In this document: positions 35,364 to 45,010 of the stretch, piece by piece | How the letters are laid out: the number at the start of each line of letters is the position of its first letter | Numbering within the stretch: position 1 is the stretch's first letter | DNA from: Streptococcus sp. D7B5 | GTDB taxonomy: Bacteria; Bacillota; Bacilli; Lactobacillales; Streptococcaceae | NCBI RefSeq assembly: GCF_029691405.1 | Contig: NZ_CP121467.1 | Location: 744,001-808,000 of the forward strand | DNA: 64,000 nucleotides | Direction: 5' to 3' | The notes under the pieces: generated by a model | The model's database searches: none | What the model was told of the DNA's origin: nothing | Seen by the model: only the letters and a program-made list of their open reading frames with translations | Program-made: the position numbers and the translations under genes

Positions 35364-36617
35364 TTAGTCGTCAAGATGTTGAATTGCATAATTAGCTTCT
35401 TCTTCTGTAAAGCCATCTATATAAGAGGTCAATTGATTGAAAAGACCAGATTTAGACATATTAAATAATTTTCTATAGTTCTTAGCATTAAACAATGCAT
35501 TATATTTATAATCAGCTTTTAGATGATCAATAGCATATTGAGCTGCATCATTTGAAAATTTTTCTCCATATTAAGAAGTCAATTGTTTGTACAAACGCTT
35601 CTTAGACATATTTGCCCACGAATTGTAATTTTTTGCTTTCTCAAGAGCATTTGTATAGTCTGTTTTAGTTTGGTTAGAGCTGGACTGGCTAACTGAGTGA
35701 TTTTGCCATAAGCCATCAGAACCTACAAAGTAACGTCCACCATCAACCCATTCATTCTTGGCCATCTTACCATCGGACTTGAGATAGTAATTTCCTTGCC
35801 AACTGCTTTTAGCATATGATCCGTCAGATTTGAGATAATACCAACCTTGGTAGCCTCCATCATAAATCCACTCGCTTTTAGCCATCTTACCATCGGACTT
35901 GAGATAGTAATTTCCTTGCCAACTGTTCTTAGCATATGATCCATCAGATTTGAGGTAATACCAGCCTTGGTAGCCTCCATCATAAATCCACTCGCTTTTA
36001 GCCATCTTACCATCGGACTTAAGATAGTAATTTCCTTGCCAACTGTTCTTAGCATATGATCCGTCGGATTTGAGGTAATACCAGCCTTGGTAGACTCCGT
36101 CATAAATCCACTCGCTTTTAGCCATCTTACCATCGGACTTGAGATAATAATCACCTTGCCAGCTGTTTTTTGCATAAGTACCATCTGATTTGAGGTAATA
36201 CCAGCCTTGGTAGACGTTGTCATAAAGCCATTCATTTTTGGCCATCTTGCCATCTGACTTGAGATAGTAATTTCCTTGCCAGCTGTTTGTAACGTATGAT
36301 CCGTCGGATTTGAGGTAATACCAAGCACCGTCACGATTCACCCAACCACTAGTTGTTCGACTAGATTGAGAATGAGATTGGCGTGGTTTAAAAACACCTC
36401 GAGGAGCTTTTGAGCGTTCACAGGCAACTCCATCACCATCTTTGTCTAGTCTTGAAGAATATCCAGGCTCTCCTCTATGGATATCAGAATAGCCATTTTC
36501 CCACGCTTCTGTACAATTTGAAAAGTGAATTGTATCATTAGCAAAAGTCGGTTGAGCGAGCATCATCAACGCAGACAAGCTAGCTAGACCAGCTTTAAAA
36601 AGAACTGTTTTTTTCAT
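35364..36617 (-). pseudogene. cbpL: Choline-binding protein CbpL, interrupted by a nonsense codon
   Basis: The reading frame has a signal peptide, an Excalibur calcium-binding domain (about 33-70, DKDGDGVACE), about ten choline-binding repeats in 40-residue pairs (YYLKSDGKMAKSEWIYDG) and an Ltp module. This is the CbpL architecture. After LYKQLTS a TAA at 35571-35573 stops translation. The same frame then continues for 69 codons (YGEKFSNDAAQYAIDHLKA... to HLDD and stop at 35364). A single G-to-T change of a GAA codon would explain it. The surviving product (348 residues) keeps choline binding and Excalibur but loses most of Ltp. I start at the second of two adjacent ATGs. Confidence 0.88.
35760..36330. 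repeat. 120-bp tandem repeats encoding choline-binding motifs of CbpL
   Basis: Five near-identical units of about 120 bp encode the 40-residue pattern WQGNYYLKSDGKMAK...GWYYLKSDGSYAKNS. High identity makes recombination and length variation likely. Confidence 0.85.
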
Positions 36618-36723
36618 CATTTCCTCCCATAAAATGACATCGTTTTCTTTTTATTTTATCAAACTTAATTCAACAATTCAAATTATTTAACATATTTATC
36701 ATGTTGTTTTTAAATTTAAAGAA

Positions 36724-38445
36724 TCATTTAGGATTCACTTCCAACTCATACAAACCTCTGACTGCGTTACAGCCATAGATAGCTTCTGCTTGGTTCAAGT
36801 CTGCCAAAGTCAAGACTTTTTCCTCTACCTGTCCTGTTTTTAGCAAATGCTGACGATAGATTCCTGGCAAAATTCCTTGACTGGTAAGTGGTGTATAGAG
36901 TTTACCATTAATTTTTAAGATCAGATTTCCAATAGAAGTCTCAAGTAGTTCTCCTGTTGCATTATGGTAAATGATTTCCTGTTCCCCTAGACTTAAGTGT
37001 GGTCTATTAGTTGTTTTAAAGTAGGTAAACGCTTGATTCAAATCTGCTTCTTGCAGACAAAGTTGAGCCTGACAGAAACTTGGACTAAGGGGTGTTAAGA
37101 TTTGGCTACTGAGTTCTATCTCTCCAGATTTGCTGAGGATGATTCGCAAGCGGTAGTCTTGATTAGCATCACAAACTTGGCACTCTTTCTCTATCTTTTG
37201 TCTCAGTTCTTCCGGATTAAAAGGATAGGCAAAATATCGACTAGCCTTTGTCAGTCTTTCCAGATGTTGTTCTTCAAATAACAAGTTTTTCTGGCTGATT
37301 TTCCCAGTTGTAATCAATTGGAAACGTGCTTGTTTACGATAGAGTACAGCCGCCTTTTGATGAACCTCTCGGTATTCAGATTCCCAGGTGCTATCCCAAG
37401 TAATCCCGCCTCCAACTCCATAGATGGCTTTCCCTTGATGCAGTTGAATGGTCCGAATGGCGACATTGAAAATCCGTCGTCCATTTGGAAGTAAGAGACC
37501 AATCGTTCCGCAGTAGACTCCGCGTGGTTGGGGCTCCAAGTCCTTAATAATTTCCATGGTCGCAATTTTGGGAGCTCCTGTGATGGATCCACATGGAAAG
37601 AGCGAACGGAAGATTTCAACTAGGTCCACATCCGGTCGCAACTGACTCTTGATGGTCGACGTCATCTGCCAAACGGTTGAATACTGTTCCACTTGGCAAA
37701 GACGCTCCACGTGCTCACTCCCCACCTCAGAAATACGGTTCATATCGTTGCGCAAAAGATCCACAATCATCATATTTTCAGAGCGATTTTTAGGATCCTG
37801 TTCTAGCCAGCTAGCTTGGGCAAGGTCTTCTTGGTCAGTCACTCCCCGCTGGGTTGTTCCTTTCATTGGGCGAGTCGTTAATTCACGGTCATTTTGCTCA
37901 AAAAAGAGCTCTGGGCTCATGGAAATCACCGCCATCTCGTCATGTTCAACATAGGCATTGTAGCCCGCCTCCTGTTCTACCACCATGCGATTGTAGATGG
38001 CAAAGGGATTGGCACTTAGGTCTTGCTTGAGTTGGACAGTGTAGTTGACCTGGTAGGTATCCCCCTGACGCAAATGATGGTGAATCTGAGCAATCGCCTT
38101 TTCATAGTCTGTCGCAGATGTTACTTCTTGCCACTTTGAAGGCAGATCTACTTCCTCATAAGTCAGAGGAATAGGCGATGTTTCTACCCTATCATGAACT
38201 GTAAAATATAGCAGATACTCGCCCAGTAAAGGAGCTTTATGAACTGCTAATTTCTCCTCAAATGCAGGTGCAGCCTCGTAACTAACGTAGCCCACCACAT
38301 AATAGCCTTGCTCTTGGTAGCTTTCCACTTGTGCTAGCAAATCCGCCACTTCTGATAAATCTCTCGTTTTTAACTCTTTAATCGGCTGGGTAAAAGTGTA
38401 TCTCTCCCCCAAAGCTCTAAAATCAATCACTGTTTTTCTATGCAT
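36724..38445 (-). CDS. pabB: Aminodeoxychorismate synthase component I fused to 4-amino-4-deoxychorismate lyase
   Basis: The 573-residue fusion carries both steps from chorismate to p-aminobenzoate for folate synthesis. Residues 1-370 or so are the chorismate-binding domain (MKGTTQRGVTDQEDL, CGSITGAPKIATMEII, GVGGGITWDS). The C-terminal 200 residues are a class IV aminotransferase-like PabC domain (IYHNATGELLETSIGNLIL, GILPGIYRQHLL). The glutamine amidotransferase PabA is not encoded here. It is the usual streptococcal PabB/C fusion and sits beside cbpL as in pneumococcus. Confidence 0.94.
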   Translation of the reverse strand: MHRKTVIDFRALGERYTFTQPIKELKTRDLSEVADLLAQVESYQEQGYYVVGYVSYEAAPAFEEKLAVHKAPLLGEYLLYFTVHDRVETSPIPLTYEEVDLPSKWQEVTSATDYEKAIAQIHHHLRQGDTYQVNYTVQLKQDLSANPFAIYNRMVVEQEAGYNAYVEHDEMAVISMSPELFFEQNDRELTTRPMKGTTQRGVTDQEDLAQASWLEQDPKNRSENMMIVDLLRNDMNRISEVGSEHVERLCQVEQYSTVWQMTSTIKSQLRPDVDLVEIFRSLFPCGSITGAPKIATMEIIKDLEPQPRGVYCGTIGLLLPNGRRIFNVAIRTIQLHQGKAIYGVGGGITWDSTWESEYREVHQKAAVLYRKQARFQLITTGKISQKNLLFEEQHLERLTKASRYFAYPFNPEELRQKIEKECQVCDANQDYRLRIILSKSGEIELSSQILTPLSPSFCQAQLCLQEADLNQAFTYFKTTNRPHLSLGEQEIIYHNATGELLETSIGNLILKINGKLYTPLTSQGILPGIYRQHLLKTGQVEEKVLTLADLNQAEAIYGCNAVRGLYELEVNPK

Positions 38446-38709
38446 ATCTTAAGTATAGCACAAAAAAGCCGACCTAGAACAGCTAAATCCAGCTTTGTTT
38501 ACTGATTTCTATAACGAAAAAAATTCTCTACCTTGTTTTTTTCTACTTTTTGGCAATTCTCCATCAGATAGTACCCCTTCTTCTTGTAAATACTGGTCTT
38601 ATTTGGAGCACTTTGCACAAGAATTCAACAAAAAAGAACAGAGGAAGTCATGGTATCTATACCATTTTTCCTCTGTCTTTTGCTTTTCTTCTGTTACTAC
38701 AGAAGAATT

Positions 38710-39273
38710 TCATGACTTTCTGATAGAATCTTGTGGATACTGCGCACGCGCACCTCCGATTAATTTGGGACGACTAGCTAGAGCCGTTACGTGGGCGTGC
38801 CCAATCTCTCTCAAAAGAGGGCGAATCGGAACCTGAACATGCTTGACATGCATGCCAATTGCGGTATCTCCGATATCTAATCCAGCATGGGCCTTGATAA
38901 ATTCAACCTCAACTGGATCCCGCATAAACTTGAAAGCTGCCAACTGACCTGAACCTCCTGCATGAAGTGTCGGAAGGACACTAACAATTTCCAGGCCAAA
39001 CTGCTCTGCAACCTGACGTTCCACAACGAGGGCCCGATTGACATGTTCACAACCTTGAACGGCTAGATGAATCCCTTTTTCCTCTAGGATATCTAGAATA
39101 GTCTTCACAATGACTTCCCCAATTTCTTGACTGGATTCCTTACCAATCTGACCACCCATTACCTCACTAGAAGAAAGGCCCAAAACAAAGATAGCTCCTT
39201 GCCTCAAATTAGCCTTTTCTATTACATCTTCTACAATCTGGCTTGTTGCTCTTTGAATGTCTTTTTCCTTCAT
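38710..39273 (-). CDS. TIGR01440 family protein (YwlG-like)
   Basis: This 187-residue conserved protein has the TIGR01440 pattern: an N-terminal helix, [20 protein letters not shown], a conserved cysteine in [14 protein letters not shown] and a C-terminal GGARAQYP. No membrane segment is present and the biochemical role is unknown. I start at ATG 39273 because AGAGGT precedes it. The start at 39294 is the alternative. In pneumococcus, as I recall, the zmpB protease gene lies in this vicinity, between TCS09 and pabB. No such gene is present here. Confidence 0.88.
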   Translation of the reverse strand: MKEKDIQRATSQIVEDVIEKANLRQGAIFVLGLSSSEVMGGQIGKESSQEIGEVIVKTILDILEEKGIHLAVQGCEHVNRALVVERQVAEQFGLEIVSVLPTLHAGGSGQLAAFKFMRDPVEVEFIKAHAGLDIGDTAIGMHVKHVQVPIRPLLREIGHAHVTALASRPKLIGGARAQYPQDSIRKS

Positions 39274-39357
39274 ACTTGATACCTCTTTTGTCACTCTCTA
39301 TCATATCTTTTTTTACTGATTTTATCAAGGCCAACTAATCATTCTGATTTTTAAAAG

Positions 39358-39384
39358 CAAAACTCCCAGAATAGACTGGGAGTT
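39358..39384 (-). terminator. Terminator after the TCS09 operon
   Basis: ACTCCCAG and CTGGGAGT pair around a 6-base loop, followed on the minus strand by TTTTGC. It overlaps the histidine kinase stop codon. Confidence 0.85.
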
Positions 39385-41074
39385 AGCTAATTACTATTTT
39401 ATTAATGCATATTTCAACTGTCGTCCCTTTTTCGGGTGCAGAATTGATCTTCATCTGGTAATTGTCTCCAAAATGAAGTTTGAGTCGTTGGTTGACATTT
39501 TGAAGGCCAACTCCTCCACGTTTGAGCTGACTTTGACTACTATCGCTAGTAGCTTGGAAACCAACACCATCATCCTCAATGCGGATGACAACCCCTATAT
39601 CCTGTCTCTGAACAGAAACTTTAATATGGCCCTGACCTTCCTTCTCCTTAATACCATGGTAAAGAGCATTTTCTACAAGAGGTTGCAACACCAACTTGGG
39701 TAAGACTAGGTTACCAAAGTCAGGATTTTCATCAATCTCATACTCCAGCTTATCACCATAGCGTTGTTTCTGGATAAAGAGGTACTGGCGAACATGATTG
39801 ATTTCATCAGAAAGAGAAATCAAATCCTTTCCTTGATTGAGCGCCAAGCGGAAATAGGTTGCCAAGGACTTGGTCACCTGAACCACTCGCTGACTATCCT
39901 GAAACTCAGCCATCCAGATGATAGTGTCTAAAGTATTATAGAGGAAATGGGGGTTAATCTGGCTCGACAGTGCTTGAAGTTCATACTGCCGGGTCGCTTC
40001 TTCCTGCCTGCGCACATCTTCCATCAACTGATCAATCTGATCCAACATGGCATTGAACTGGCGAGTCACTTCTCTCAGTTCATAGGCACCAGCTTCTTTA
40101 GCACGAAGATTTTGTGTACCAGAAGCAATTTTCAGCATGGTTTCTCTCAGGTCCTTCAAAGGCGCAATCCAGCGTTTGAGACTGAACCACACCAAGCAGA
40201 GACAGGCAAGAAGAGATAAGGCACTAGCAGCAAGCAAGGTCCACATGAGTTGACTCCGAACCTGGTCTAGCTTCTCCAGCGAAGACACGCCTATAACCGT
40301 CCAATCAGTCCCTGCAATCTGTTCCTGACTGACGTAGGATTGATGATCCAGCGTATAGCCCTGCCCCGTCTCGATGTAGGGTTTCATGGCCTCCATTTCA
40401 CTCGCTGAGCTATAGACAGTACGTTTAGGATGGTAGACAAATTCATGCTTTTCATTGATGATAAAGGCAAAACCCTGCTGACCCAACTGGAGTTGGTTAA
40501 GATAGGCTTCCAGAGTTTCGTAGGAAATATCCAAACGAAGCACGCCAAGATTGCCCCCCTCTGCATCAACAAGTTCCTGAGTAACAGAAATGACCCACTG
40601 ACTGTCTGATTTACGAGCTGGTGTCAAAACTGGCTTAGCTCCCTGATGAATAGCCTTTTGGTACCAATCCTCAGCCATCATATCAGAGGAAGTTTTCATC
40701 TGCACACTGTCATCAGTGGAAATGACCTGACCGGATTTGGATACCAGTACCACCGTTTTCAAGTCCTGATCTGCCTTTAAGATAGTCAAAAACAGATCTC
40801 TGATTCCCTTGGCTTGGACTTGGTTAGGATTCTCAGCATAGGTTAGGATATCCTTCTGCTGGGTCAAACTGGTAGAGGTGGTTTCTAATTTTTTGATATA
40901 AGACTGAATAAAGTGGCTAGTTTGGCTAATGGTCGTTTGGCTATTGCCCTCAATAGTGGCCTCAATAGCTGATGAACTAGATTGATAGTAGAAAGTCCCA
41001 ACCAGAGCTAGGAGAATGAGAAAGACCAGAAAGATGGAAATAACCATTCTGACTAAAAGAGAAGAACGCTTCAT
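39383..41074 (-). CDS. hk09: Sensor histidine kinase of TCS09 (ZmpS/HK09)
   Basis: This 563-residue YesM-type kinase has a transmembrane span near residues 12-32, a large extracellular double-Cache-like sensor to about 280 and a second span (LLAASALSLLACLCLVWF). HAMP follows, then a HisK domain with NPHFLYNTLD (phospho-His about 376), an N-box (PLVENALYHG) and a glycine-rich ATP lid (GVGLQNVNQRL). It overlaps its response regulator gene by 4 bases (ATGA). The assignment to system 09 rests on the adjacent ccdA-etrx-msrAB cluster and on pabB/cbpL nearby. Confidence 0.9.
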   Translation of the reverse strand: MKRSSLLVRMVISIFLVFLILLALVGTFYYQSSSSAIEATIEGNSQTTISQTSHFIQSYIKKLETTSTSLTQQKDILTYAENPNQVQAKGIRDLFLTILKADQDLKTVVLVSKSGQVISTDDSVQMKTSSDMMAEDWYQKAIHQGAKPVLTPARKSDSQWVISVTQELVDAEGGNLGVLRLDISYETLEAYLNQLQLGQQGFAFIINEKHEFVYHPKRTVYSSASEMEAMKPYIETGQGYTLDHQSYVSQEQIAGTDWTVIGVSSLEKLDQVRSQLMWTLLAASALSLLACLCLVWFSLKRWIAPLKDLRETMLKIASGTQNLRAKEAGAYELREVTRQFNAMLDQIDQLMEDVRRQEEATRQYELQALSSQINPHFLYNTLDTIIWMAEFQDSQRVVQVTKSLATYFRLALNQGKDLISLSDEINHVRQYLFIQKQRYGDKLEYEIDENPDFGNLVLPKLVLQPLVENALYHGIKEKEGQGHIKVSVQRQDIGVVIRIEDDGVGFQATSDSSQSQLKRGGVGLQNVNQRLKLHFGDNYQMKINSAPEKGTTVEICINKIVIS

Positions 41075-41808
41075 CGGCCTTCCCCCTTCTTAAACTGACG
41101 AGGTGTCACACCTGCAATCTGTTTAAAACGCTGGGTAAAGTAGTTCATATCTTCAAAACCAACCTTTTCGGCTATCTCATAAATCTTTAAATCTGTGGTC
41201 AGAAGCAAGAGCTTGGCCTGTTTGACACGCTCTCTCACCAGATAATCCTGAAAAGGCAAGCCCAACTCTTTCTTAATTAAGGAACTCAGATAAGTCGGAC
41301 TAAAACCTAGGTCACTGGCCAAAGACTTCAAACTAAACTGACTGTCAGCTAGATGGGACTGGATTTTCTGAGCAATATTTCCCTCAAACTTATCGGTTAA
41401 TAAATCTTGTAACTGCTCTTCTTTTTCTTCCTTGTCTAGTTTTTGCTTGATTTTCCCCAACATTTCCTCAATATCCTGACGAGAAAAGGGTTTGAGCAGG
41501 TAATCATCTACACCGAGTTTGACAGCAGACAAGGCATAATTAAAATCATCGTAACCTGTCAAAAATACCAGATGCACCTGAGGATAGGTTTCTCGTACCA
41601 GACTGGCCAACTGGATTCCATTCAGCTGAGGCATGTTGATATCGGTTAAAATGATATCTGGCACCTGCTTTTGAATTAAGTCCCAAGCCTGCCTTCCATT
41701 TTCAGCCTGACCGATGATTTCCATATCGTAGGCTGCTACATTGACCAGCTTGGTCAAGCCTTGTCTTACCAGATACTCATCTTCTACGATTAAGATTGTG
41801 TAGGTCAT
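41071..41808 (-). CDS. rr09: AraC-type response regulator of TCS09 (ZmpR/RR09)
   Basis: The 245-residue regulator has an N-terminal receiver domain (phospho-acceptor Asp56 in ILTDINMP, Lys in LLKPFS) and a C-terminal AraC/XylS DNA-binding domain (SLKSLASDLGFSPTYLSSL, KIYEIAEKVGFEDMNYFTQRF). I start at ATG 41808, which has AAGGAG in front. The upstream GTG at 41826 would put that site inside the gene. An extended -10 (TGCTATACT) lies about 25 bases upstream. It is the partner of the kinase that follows. Confidence 0.93.
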   Translation of the reverse strand: MTYTILIVEDEYLVRQGLTKLVNVAAYDMEIIGQAENGRQAWDLIQKQVPDIILTDINMPQLNGIQLASLVRETYPQVHLVFLTGYDDFNYALSAVKLGVDDYLLKPFSRQDIEEMLGKIKQKLDKEEKEEQLQDLLTDKFEGNIAQKIQSHLADSQFSLKSLASDLGFSPTYLSSLIKKELGLPFQDYLVRERVKQAKLLLLTTDLKIYEIAEKVGFEDMNYFTQRFKQIAGVTPRQFKKGEGR

Positions 41809-41878
41809 GCTCTGCTCCTTTACCACTTACTAGTATCAGTATAGCAAAATTCTCCTCTAACTGCTTAGGAAAGACTTC

Positions 41879-42991
41879 TTAATCAACATAATCTAGTAAA
41901 TAGGCATAGCCTTTTTCTGCCATTTGGTCTTTGGGAATAAATCGGATAGAAAGACTATTGATACAGTAGCGCAAGCCACCCTTGTCCTGAGGCCCATCTG
42001 TAAAGACATGGCCAAGGTGAGAATCTCCAACTCGACTTCTCACTTCCATGCGCGTCATATTGTAAGACTTATCTTCCTTGTAGGTAGCAACATCTGGGCT
42101 GATGGGTTGGGTGAAACTAGGCCAGCCACAACCAGACTCAAACTTGTCCTTTGATGAAAAGAGGGGTTCACCAGTAGCTACATCCACATAGATACCAGAT
42201 TCAAATTTATCCCAATAGCGGTTTGAAAAAGCTCGTTCTGTTTGATTTTTCTGGGTAACTGCATACTCCTCAGGTGACAAGGTCTTTTTCAATTCTTCAT
42301 CGCTTGGTTTAGGATATTTACTGGCATCGATGACAGGGTAGGCAGCCTGATTAACATTGATATGACAGTAGCCATTTGGATTTTTCTTGAGGTAGTCTTG
42401 GTGATAATCCTCCGCCACCACAAAATTCTTCGAGTTTTCCTTTTCAACTGCCAGAGGTTGGTCGTATTTCTTAGCCACCTCATCAAAGACTTGGTTGATT
42501 ACCTCCAAATCCTTTTCATCTGTGTAATAAACGCCAGTACGATACTGGGTCCCCACATCATTTCCTTGTTTATTTTTGCTGGTTGGATTAATGATGCGGA
42601 AGTAATGAAGCAGGATTTCCTTGAGGGAAATTTGATTAGCATCATAGGTGACATGGACAGTCTCCGCATGTCCTGTTTGATTGATCAATTCGTACTTGGT
42701 TGTTTCCCCTCTACCGTTCGCATAGCCTGAAACGGCATCTGTCACTCCAGGCACGCGTGAGAAGTATTCCTCCACTCCCCAGAAACAACCTCCAGCTAGA
42801 TAAATTTCGTGCAAGTCTGCGTCTTTACTAATTTCTGTTTTTTTCACTGTTTTTCCTCCTTGGCTAACGGATGCTTTCTCAATTTGCGAGCTATCTGTCT
42901 GCCCTGCATTTCGCATCAATAGAAAATAGAAACCGGTTATGGCTAGGAGAATAACCCCTGCCAAGACAAAAAGTTTTACTTTATCATTCAT
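41879..42991 (-). CDS. msrAB1: Membrane-anchored methionine sulfoxide reductase MsrAB1
   Basis: The bifunctional enzyme reduces both the S and R forms of methionine sulfoxide on the outer face of the membrane. The 370-residue protein has an N-terminal anchor (7-26), an MsrA domain with catalytic Cys69 in [11 protein letters not shown], and an MsrB domain with zinc cysteines (GCGWPSF) and catalytic Cys near 343 ([12 protein letters not shown]). Electrons come from the thioredoxin-like Etrx1 and CcdA1 encoded just upstream. Confidence 0.96.
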   Translation of the reverse strand: MNDKVKLFVLAGVILLAITGFYFLLMRNAGQTDSSQIEKASVSQGGKTVKKTEISKDADLHEIYLAGGCFWGVEEYFSRVPGVTDAVSGYANGRGETTKYELINQTGHAETVHVTYDANQISLKEILLHYFRIINPTSKNKQGNDVGTQYRTGVYYTDEKDLEVINQVFDEVAKKYDQPLAVEKENSKNFVVAEDYHQDYLKKNPNGYCHINVNQAAYPVIDASKYPKPSDEELKKTLSPEEYAVTQKNQTERAFSNRYWDKFESGIYVDVATGEPLFSSKDKFESGCGWPSFTQPISPDVATYKEDKSYNMTRMEVRSRVGDSHLGHVFTDGPQDKGGLRYCINSLSIRFIPKDQMAEKGYAYLLDYVD

Positions 42992-43000
42992 AGCCTTTCT

Positions 43001-43564
43001 CTACCCCATTTCTTTCAATTCTTTTAAAATCATATCCTTATCCATAAAACCTGGTTGTGTTTTGACCAGCTTGCCTTCCTTGTCTATAAAGGCTTGAGTC
43101 GGGTAGGAACGGACACCATAACTTTCCAAAAGTTTGCCTGATGGATCAATTAGAACTGGAAAATTTTTATAATCCAAGCCCTTGTACCAATTCTTAAAGT
43201 CCGCTTCAGATTGCTCCCCCTTATGACCAGGAGAGACCACTGTCAAAACTACATAGTCATCACCAGCATCCTTAGCGATTTCGTCCGTATCTGGAAGGCT
43301 GGCTAGACAGATGGAACACCAAGAAGCCCAGAATTTGAGATAAACTTTCTTGCCCTTGTAATCAGATAAACGATAGGTCTTGCCATCTACACCTGTCAAT
43401 TCAAAATCAGCGACTTCCTGACCTTTAGTCGCAGTTTGTGAACTAACTTGTTCTGTTTTGGATTGCTCCTTCATAGTAGACTCGTCTGACATGTTTTTAG
43501 CCGAACAGGCTGCCAAACAACAGATTGAGCCTACTCCAAGGAGACATGTTTGCCATTTTTTCAT
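43001..43564 (-). CDS. etrx1: Surface thioredoxin-like lipoprotein Etrx1
   Basis: The 187-residue lipoprotein (signal with lipobox LAAC, Cys20) has a TlpA/ResA-like thioredoxin fold. Its active site is WASWCSICLASLP (Cys83 and Cys86), with a cis-proline region SYPTQAFIDKEG. It passes electrons from CcdA1 to MsrAB1. I start at ATG 43564. The in-frame start at 43585 overlaps ccdA and would spoil the signal peptide. There are 9 bases to msrAB1. Confidence 0.95.
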   Translation of the reverse strand: MKKWQTCLLGVGSICCLAACSAKNMSDESTMKEQSKTEQVSSQTATKGQEVADFELTGVDGKTYRLSDYKGKKVYLKFWASWCSICLASLPDTDEIAKDAGDDYVVLTVVSPGHKGEQSEADFKNWYKGLDYKNFPVLIDPSGKLLESYGVRSYPTQAFIDKEGKLVKTQPGFMDKDMILKELKEMG

Positions 43565-43577
43565 TTCTTTTTCCTCT

Positions 43578-44288
43578 CTATTCAAATAATGTAGTCAAAA
43601 TGGAAGCATTTCCCAAAAGCACCAAGATTCCCATCACGATAATGAGGAAACCACCTACTTTTTTGAGGGTTCCGAGATAAGGATGGAGTTTTCGGAAATG
43701 TTTCAAAACATAACTGGAAGCAAGAGCTAGAACCAAAAATGGTAGCGCCAAACCCAGCGTGAAAACCAACATGAGACCAGCACCCTGCAAAGCTCCTGAA
43801 CCACCTGAAGCCGCCAAGGCCAAAACAGAGCCCAGAACTGGCCCCACACATGGCGTCCAAGCAAAACTAAAGGTCAACCCCAGTAAAAATGCCTGACTAT
43901 AGCCGTTACCCTTTTGCCCCTGTCTCTTTAATTGTAGCCTTCTTTCCTTGTAAAGCCCCTGCAAATGTAGGACTTCCATCTGGTGTAAGCCCAAGAGAAT
44001 GATAATCGCACCTGTCACATACTGAAACCAGGAAGCATACAGCAAATTGCCTAAAAAACCAGCTCCATAACCCAGTAAGATAAAGATAAAAGAAATCCCC
44101 GCTATAAAGGCCAAAGTTCGCAATAAACTAACAAGTGAGATTGAAAATTTTCCACTAGAAGCCTGAGCATCATTCTTATCATCCAATAAGACTCCTGCAT
44201 AGACTGGCAACAAGGGTAAAATACAAGGAGAAAAGAAGGAAAGAATTCCAGCAAGAAAAACACTAATAAAAAAGATTACATTGTCCAT
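43578..44288 (-). CDS. ccdA1: Thiol-disulfide electron transporter CcdA1
   Basis: This 236-residue polytopic membrane protein has about six spans and the CcdA/DsbD-like motifs SFFSPCILPLLPVYAG and SFAWTPCVGPVLG. Each carries one of the two redox cysteines within the membrane. It moves reducing power from cytoplasmic thioredoxin to Etrx1. It is the first gene of the ccdA1-etrx1-msrAB1 operon, with GGAGGAAGG before the ATG and a TATAAT about 40 bases upstream. Confidence 0.95.
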   Translation of the reverse strand: MDNVIFFISVFLAGILSFFSPCILPLLPVYAGVLLDDKNDAQASSGKFSISLVSLLRTLAFIAGISFIFILLGYGAGFLGNLLYASWFQYVTGAIIILLGLHQMEVLHLQGLYKERRLQLKRQGQKGNGYSQAFLLGLTFSFAWTPCVGPVLGSVLALAASGGSGALQGAGLMLVFTLGLALPFLVLALASSYVLKHFRKLHPYLGTLKKVGGFLIIVMGILVLLGNASILTTLFE

Positions 44289-44402
44289 TGCCTTCCTCCA
44301 TTCTTTGATTTGATAGGTCTATTATATCCCCAAAACTCCAGAAAAAACAGGGACAATGATAGGGAAAAATAGGAATTTAATCAGCTTATTTAGAAATCTG
44401 GC

Positions 44403-44433
44403 ACAAAAAAAGCCAGACAAGGTCTGACTTTGG
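44403..44433 (-). terminator. Terminator after the GNAT gene
   Basis: AAGTCAGAC and GTCTGGCTT pair with a CTT loop and continue into TTTTTTT on the minus strand. Confidence 0.85.
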
Positions 44434-44451
44434 TAGAAACAGAAAAGAGAA

Positions 44452-45003
44452 TCACCTGTCCTCCCTACTTATCTGGTAATAAATAAGGTCCGCAACGTAG
44501 TCTTTTCTCTCCACACCATTGGCAATGGTTTTTAGATAAGACATTCCCGCTTTTTCCATAACACGGCCTGAAGCTAGATTGAGACTAGCGTAACGAGCTC
44601 TGACTTTTTGAAAGCCTGCTTGAGTAAAACAAAAATCTAACACAGCTTTCAAGGCCTCTGTCATCATACCTCGGCCCCAAAAGTTTTTTCCTAAAACATA
44701 CCCAATTTCACAACTTAAATCTTCCTCGTGCATTTCAATGATGCTGATATCTCCTATCACATGCTCTGGGTTCTCTTTGAGACAAATGGCCCATTTGTAA
44801 TAGTTGGGATTAGTATAGGATGCAACCCAATTTCGAATCGAGTTCCGAGTCGCTTCAACATCAGGATGAGGATCCCAGGTGACATAGGTCAGATTCTCAG
44901 CAGACGAAGCCCAATTTTGAAACATGGCTTCTGCATCACTCTCCACAAATCTTCTCAAAATTAAACGTTCTGTCTGTAATATTTGCGTACCGATTGCTTT
45001 CAT
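44452..45003 (-). CDS. RimJ/RimL-type GNAT acetyltransferase
   Basis: The 183-residue protein has the RimJ/L pattern: ILQTERLILRRFVESDAEAMFQNW at the start, a central CEIGYVLGKNFWGRGMMTEALKAV with the acetyl-CoA-binding loop, and a C-terminal SGRVMEKAGM. Such enzymes acetylate protein N-termini or small molecules. The substrate here is unknown. I start at ATG 45003 behind AGGT and not at 45036. Confidence 0.88.
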   Translation of the reverse strand: MKAIGTQILQTERLILRRFVESDAEAMFQNWASSAENLTYVTWDPHPDVEATRNSIRNWVASYTNPNYYKWAICLKENPEHVIGDISIIEMHEEDLSCEIGYVLGKNFWGRGMMTEALKAVLDFCFTQAGFQKVRARYASLNLASGRVMEKAGMSYLKTIANGVERKDYVADLIYYQISREDR

Positions 45004-45010
45004 AATGTTA

